Shown: piece by piece, positions 60,244 through 64,000 of the stretch
Position numbering within the stretch: position 1 is the first letter of the stretch
How the letters are laid out: each line of letters begins with the position of its first letter
NCBI RefSeq assembly: GCF_900156175.1
Contig: NZ_FTMV01000022.1
Coordinates: 21,675-85,674, forward strand
Direction: 5' to 3'
DNA length: 64,000 bases
Source of the DNA: Janthinobacterium sp. TND4EL3
GTDB taxonomy: Bacteria > Pseudomonadota > Gammaproteobacteria > Burkholderiales > Burkholderiaceae_D
Made by a program: the position numbers and the translations under genes
The notes under the pieces: model-generated
Databases searched by the model: none
What the model saw: the letters and a program-made list of their open reading frames with translations, nothing else
Told to the model about the DNA's origin: nothing

Positions 60244-61983
60244 TCAGTCGTCCACCAGATCGAAGTCGGTAAGCAAACCGTCCGCAGTCAGGTAAACCAG
60301 CAATGTGCGCTCCGGCTTGATGCCGCTGACATGGTAGGCAAGGACACTGTCCACCTTGCTGCCATGACGTTCGACCTCCCGGCCAGCAACCACTTGCTCG
60401 TGCAAAAAAGTGAGTGACTTAACATTGACGAGTTCGCCAATGGCTTGTGTGCCAAAGTTGTTCTTGATGCCCGGTGTCGCAAAACCCGAATTGCCCAGGC
60501 CGCTGCCGCCACGCGCAATGTCGGAAAGCAAGTCCTGCACGTTCCGGGTACGCGCAGGCTGGGGGTCGGCGCGTTCTGCCACTGTGTGCATCAGCGGGCC
60601 GATGCGCGGCGCCTTGTTGGCTTTGCCCTTGGTCGTCACGACGACGTCCGTCACCTCTCCTTGTGCATCGACGATGAAAGCCAGTTCGCAATTGCGCGAC
60701 GTCGAATGGAAACGGTGTGCGCCGACAGGCACGAAGGTTTCGTCGGGCAAGCCATCGAAAATGCTGCGTAGCTGGCCACCCCGCATATCGAAGGTTCCCA
60801 TCGTGTTGTTCGCCAACTCGTAGCGGCCCGTGTAGCGGATGAGTTCCTTGGCATCGATGTGGATGGCGGGGTGCTTGAGCAACACGTCATAGTCGGCTTC
60901 TGGCCAGTGATAAGCGCGGCCGATGGCGGCTGTCAGGCGGTCCATCATTCTGGAGTTGTCATTGGCGTTAATCATGATCACGGCGCCTTGGCCTGTGCCG
61001 GAAAATGCCGTCAGCAAGGTATCGAAGCCTTCGTCACGCCCGCCGTGCGAGAAGCGTTGCGCGCTGCCGCTGCCGTGAAGGAAGACGCCCAGGCCCGCGT
61101 TCTCTATTTGCGCGGTCAGCATCTGCCGGGTCAAGGCTGCCGAGATGACGGGGTTGGACGTGCCAGCCAGAGACTGCTGTACGCCGATGGCGAAGCGCGC
61201 CAGATCCGACGCGTTGGTCCATAGACCGGCCGCCGCCATTTCCGGATACACATGCCAGCGTCCTGCCACCAGGCTGCGGTCGGCAAGGTGGCCGCTGGCA
61301 TTCAGGCGCGCGCGCTCGGCTGGCGGCGGTTGCAGATAGGAGCTCTCCTGCATGCCCAAGGGCTTGAGGACGGCGTCGCGCATGTAGTCGGCAAATGCCT
61401 GACCGCTGACGTCGGCCACCATTTGCTGCATGACGGTGTAGCCGCCACCGGAGTAACGCACCTTGCTGCCTGGAACCAGGTCAACACGGATGGGCGCGGT
61501 ATTGGCGGGCTGCTCCCCGTTGAGCACCTGGATCACGCCGGGCAGCGGCGCATTGCTGGCGTAGCCGGGGAAGCCGTGCACGGTCAGCCCGGCGTTATGG
61601 CTGAGCAGCCTGCGCAAGGTCACCTTTTGTTCGGCCGACAGGGTACTCTCCGGCAGTTTCCACGTGAGCAGCCTGGTATTGACGTCATCGTCAAGCGCAA
61701 GCTTGCCTAGCTCTACCAGGTGCAGCGCCCCCAGCGCGGCCACCGGTTTGCTGACGGAACCGGCCTGGAACAGTGTGTGCGGGCTGACCGGCGTCTTGCC
61801 GCCCTTTTCCGTGACACCGTACCCTTGCGCCCTGACAATCTTGCCATTGTCGATGATGGCCAGCGACAGGCCGGGGATTTGCCGCATCGTCATTTCGGCT
61901 TTGACGATGTCGTCCAATGCGTCCGCCTGGGCGCCACTTGCGAACAACAGGGTAACGATTACTGCCAGGGAATGAACTCGCAT
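60244..61983 (-). CDS. Secreted serine hydrolase, class C beta-lactamase/PBP-like family
   Basis: A 579-residue protein with signal peptide MRVHSLAVIVTLLFASGAQA. The catalytic domain has SVSKP (Ser-x-x-Lys), then LLSHNAGLTVHGFPGY, the Tyr motif YSGGGYTVMQQMV and FSHGGRDEGFDTLL in place of KTG. After residue about 390 comes an extra beta-rich part (IDAKELIRYTGRYELAN... FHSTSRNCELAFIVDAQGEVTDVVV). It would act on a D-Ala peptide, ester or lactam outside the cytoplasm; real substrate unknown. The start at 61983 follows GAAAGAGG; the frame to 62103 lacks support. Confidence 0.88.
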   Translation of the reverse strand: MRVHSLAVIVTLLFASGAQADALDDIVKAEMTMRQIPGLSLAIIDNGKIVRAQGYGVTEKGGKTPVSPHTLFQAGSVSKPVAALGALHLVELGKLALDDDVNTRLLTWKLPESTLSAEQKVTLRRLLSHNAGLTVHGFPGYASNAPLPGVIQVLNGEQPANTAPIRVDLVPGSKVRYSGGGYTVMQQMVADVSGQAFADYMRDAVLKPLGMQESSYLQPPPAERARLNASGHLADRSLVAGRWHVYPEMAAAGLWTNASDLARFAIGVQQSLAGTSNPVISAALTRQMLTAQIENAGLGVFLHGSGSAQRFSHGGRDEGFDTLLTAFSGTGQGAVIMINANDNSRMMDRLTAAIGRAYHWPEADYDVLLKHPAIHIDAKELIRYTGRYELANNTMGTFDMRGGQLRSIFDGLPDETFVPVGAHRFHSTSRNCELAFIVDAQGEVTDVVVTTKGKANKAPRIGPLMHTVAERADPQPARTRNVQDLLSDIARGGSGLGNSGFATPGIKNNFGTQAIGELVNVKSLTFLHEQVVAGREVERHGSKVDSVLAYHVSGIKPERTLLVYLTADGLLTDFDLVDD

Positions 61984-62210
61984 GAACGCCTCTTTCAATG
62001 GTGAATGACGGATGTCAGTAAGGAAAAGTTGACGATACGTCACCTTACCCGGCCACCATGCACGATTGCGACAGGCGGTCGGATACCAGTCCTGGGCGGT
62101 CATTTTCCCGGATGGGTTGCGGTCCGCATTGGCGGGCGCCAGCGCTTCGGGGCGCAGGTTCCGCCCCGAAGACGGCGGCGGCCCGCATGAATCGCGTGAC
62201 GGAGCCGCCT

Positions 62211-62236
62211 AAAAAATGACGGCTGGCCGCCGTCAT
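62211..62236 (-). terminator. Rho-independent terminator of the DUF7832-type gene
   Basis: On the minus strand ATGACGGC-GGCCA-GCCGTCAT forms an 8-bp perfect stem with a 5-base loop (62216-62236), directly followed by TTTTTT (62211-62216). It is about 70 bp after the stop codon at 62308. Confidence 0.85.
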
Positions 62237-62307
62237 CGTTTATGGAAGCAACCAAGCGGGCTGGAATTGTTGCGCAAATCCCGCCTGGCGCGAGTCCGCC
62301 CAGAAAG

Positions 62308-63486
62308 TCAGGACTTTGGCGGCAAAGTCAGGCCGCTTTGAAACGCCAGCCTGATGTCCCTTTCGTTCGAGTAGGCGGAAGATTCCCACACCTCGCCTGC
62401 TTGAAGCCGGGTGTATGTCTGAAAGATATTACGCCGCCACGGGGATGGTCTGGAAGCAACGTATCCAGTGAAAAAACGTTGCGCCTGTTCCTGGGTGCCG
62501 AAGCACAACAAGAATGACAAAGGGACAGGCGTTGAATCGCAAAGGGCGGGGAAACCGCCACCATGCGACGCCAGATGTTCAAGCGCCTGCGGACGATCGG
62601 CAAATAAGGAGAAAAGCGGCAGGCAGCGTTCGGCGAGCAACTGGCACATCTCCTCAATCGAGGAGCGCGCCGTCAACCCCGCCACCTGCCAGACAATGGC
62701 GCTGGCAGCTTTTTCGGGCCGAAGCAAGCCGCCAAATACAATGCAACCTTCGTAACCGGCTGCGCCTCCCCACTGCGCCAGCCACTTCTTCAGGGCTTTG
62801 CTGGCGATGGAGAGGCCGACCGTCATGCGAACATCGCCGCGGGAATTATAGCGCTCGGACTCGAACGATACCTCGAAAACGGTGTCCTTATCGGCAGCCA
62901 CCTTCTTCCAAACGGTTCCTGCCTTGTTGGGCTTAAAGCCATGCGGCGCGAGAAATTTCCCGACTTCCTGGCAAGCATGAAGAAACTGGGCTTTGGGATC
63001 GCACTGACGGTTGACGGGATCGGCCGACCACGCCTGCCATTGGCTGAAACGCTGGTCGAGGATGGGTTTCAGTTGATCGAATTTCTCCCAGGTATTCTGG
63101 ACGTGATAGACGCTCGGGTACTCAAAGCCCTGCGCGGCGGCGTGGCGGTTGAATACGTCACAATAGTCTTGCAGAAAGCTGCCATGCTGTCGGGCAAATG
63201 TCGACTTTGCATCGTAATAGTCAACGGTGAAAGCATTGCCCTGATCGTTGAGATCGTCCTCCCATAGCTTGCCATCGCAGGCATCGATCAGAAATTCAAG
63301 TCCGGTCATTTCCCGATTTGCCAGACGCCTTAGCTCCCGGGGGGAATCTGTGCGGTGGAAATCGCTCGCCATGCCCTGGTTCAGCAACCAGGCCAGGAAC
63401 ATGCCGATATGGATGCCGCCATTCTCTTCCGGTAAATCATCGGGAAACTTTCCACCAGAATGCCAATCAATCCTGTCATATCCCAT
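62308..63486 (-). CDS. DUF7832 plus DUF4304-like two-domain protein, possible immunity protein
   Basis: A 392-residue soluble protein. Residues 1-115 match DUF7832-type proteins (YDRIDWHSGGKFPDDLPEENGGIHIGMFLAWLLNQGMAS...). Residues about 165-260 look like DUF4304 (FLHACQEVGKFLAPHGFKPNKAGTVWKKVAADKDTVFEVSFESERYN). Both occur among genes near polymorphic toxins. The remaining C-terminus is unrecognised. No toxin gene is visible here. GGA lies before the ATG at 63486; the frame to 63540 has no better start. Monocistronic, closed by a strong terminator. Confidence 0.75.
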   Translation of the reverse strand: MGYDRIDWHSGGKFPDDLPEENGGIHIGMFLAWLLNQGMASDFHRTDSPRELRRLANREMTGLEFLIDACDGKLWEDDLNDQGNAFTVDYYDAKSTFARQHGSFLQDYCDVFNRHAAAQGFEYPSVYHVQNTWEKFDQLKPILDQRFSQWQAWSADPVNRQCDPKAQFLHACQEVGKFLAPHGFKPNKAGTVWKKVAADKDTVFEVSFESERYNSRGDVRMTVGLSIASKALKKWLAQWGGAAGYEGCIVFGGLLRPEKAASAIVWQVAGLTARSSIEEMCQLLAERCLPLFSLFADRPQALEHLASHGGGFPALCDSTPVPLSFLLCFGTQEQAQRFFTGYVASRPSPWRRNIFQTYTRLQAGEVWESSAYSNERDIRLAFQSGLTLPPKS

Positions 63487-63683
63487 TGTGCAAATCCATA
63501 AAAATATCGAAACAGTAATTTTTTTGTTGCCCTGGAGCAATTGCCAGCGTGCCTGGTAACGCCCTGATCCGTGGCATGACCGCCACCTATCCTCCTCCGG
63601 GCATCCTGCTCATCTCTGCTTTCCCAGTTCCCTATTGGACGGCCGCTGTCGTCGGTGGCTGCCGCCCCCCGCCATGCAGGATC

Positions 63684-63935
63684 TCACCGGGTGGCGGCAT
63701 ACAGCGCGTCAACGTCCGCGCCACGGATCAGGTCGAGGTGCCGGCCTATCCATTCGGCCGGGCGGTCCCACCAGGCGATTTCCAATAGCCGTTGCACGGT
63801 AGCGGCATCGAAACGCTCCCGGACGACACGTGCGGGATTGTCGCCTGCGATGGTACAGGACGTTGTCTTCAAAATGCCTGACGCCGTCGGGATCGTCGTA
63901 ATAGGTGTTTAGATTCGTGGGATCATGTACCTATG
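63684..63935 (-). pseudogene. Internally deleted Vat/CatB-type xenobiotic acetyltransferase
   Basis: Two fragments of one gene in different frames. Upstream (about 63850-63935) reads LNTYYDDPDGVRHFEDNVLYH, the N-terminal mark of the streptogramin/chloramphenicol acetyltransferase family. Downstream (63684-about 63860) reads CTIAGDNPARVVRERFDAATVQRLLEIAWWDRPAEWI, its C-terminus. The whole left-handed beta-helix core with the catalytic His is missing; the two parts meet at ACCAT (63850-63854), shared by both reading contexts. The gene is dead. Confidence 0.7.
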
Positions 63936-64000
63936 CGTAGTTGGCCACTCTTCAAGGCCAGGCAGGTTTTGCGTACACTGTTCCAATCTGATCTTTCACT

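Overview
The window is high-GC DNA from a betaproteobacterium, most likely of the family Oxalobacteraceae (Janthinobacterium/Duganella/Massilia type). This is inferred from gene content: an exosortase A (XrtA/PEP-CTERM) exopolysaccharide locus, an Anbu proteasome-like operon, a prkA-yeaH-spoVR operon and GC-rich coding bias. No rRNA, tRNA, CRISPR array or replication origin was seen. The window starts inside an MFS transporter gene and ends inside the remains of an acetyltransferase gene.

Region 1 (1-8.9 kb) is housekeeping and accessory genes: an MFS transporter with a divergent LysR regulator, an LtrA-family membrane protein, a 2-hydroxyacid dehydrogenase, a paired-hairpin repeat, a Pro-rich membrane protein, and a TonB-dependent receptor behind a near-consensus Fur box. 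A complete 1,060-bp IS1595-like element sits directly behind the receptor. It has 24-bp imperfect inverted repeats and an exact 8-bp target duplication that contains the receptor stop codon. An amidase-like secreted protein follows.

Region 2 (9-14.4 kb) is an orphan soluble histidine kinase followed by the four-gene Anbu operon: circularly permuted ATP-grasp, alpha-E protein, transglutaminase-like protein and Anbu peptidase. A sigma-54 -24/-12 element and an NtrC-type palindrome lie upstream, suggesting nitrogen control.

Region 3 (14.5-26.4 kb) holds a DUF900 hydrolase and a zinc-homeostasis group (Fur/Zur-type regulator and two COG0523 GTPases, with a palindrome over the -10 of the GTPase promoter). 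It also holds a periplasmic 5'-nucleotidase/cyclic phosphodiesterase lipoprotein, a Sel1 lipoprotein, a catalase, and a chymotrypsin-fold protease with a small partner protein that resembles the protease's own N-terminal domain.

Region 4 (26.6-31.4 kb) is the conserved stress operon prkA (yeaG), DUF444 (yeaH) and spoVR (ycgB).

Region 5 (31.8-57.9 kb) is the XrtA exopolysaccharide/protein-sorting locus. Reading left to right: UDP-GlcNAc dehydrogenase and epimerase (TviB/TviC, minus strand); PrsT TPR lipoprotein, O-antigen ligase/polymerase-like protein and an S1C protease (plus); an exosortase-associated acyltransferase and an export lipoprotein (minus); then a long plus-strand operon of chain-length determinant, tyrosine autokinase, outer-membrane protein, polysaccharide deacetylase, FemAB-like protein, glycosyltransferase, exosortase A, glycosyltransferase, amidotransferase, glycosyltransferase and a glycosyltransferase-CapK fusion. 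Most junctions overlap by a few bases. No PEP-CTERM substrate, initiating sugar transferase or XrtA-associated ATPase lies in the window.

Region 6 (57.9-64 kb) is lower-GC accessory DNA. It has a YaaW (UPF0174) protein with a membrane/coiled-coil partner, a serine hydrolase beside the remnant of a second one, a DUF7832+DUF4304-type protein with a strong terminator, and an internally deleted Vat/CatB-type acetyltransferase pseudogene.
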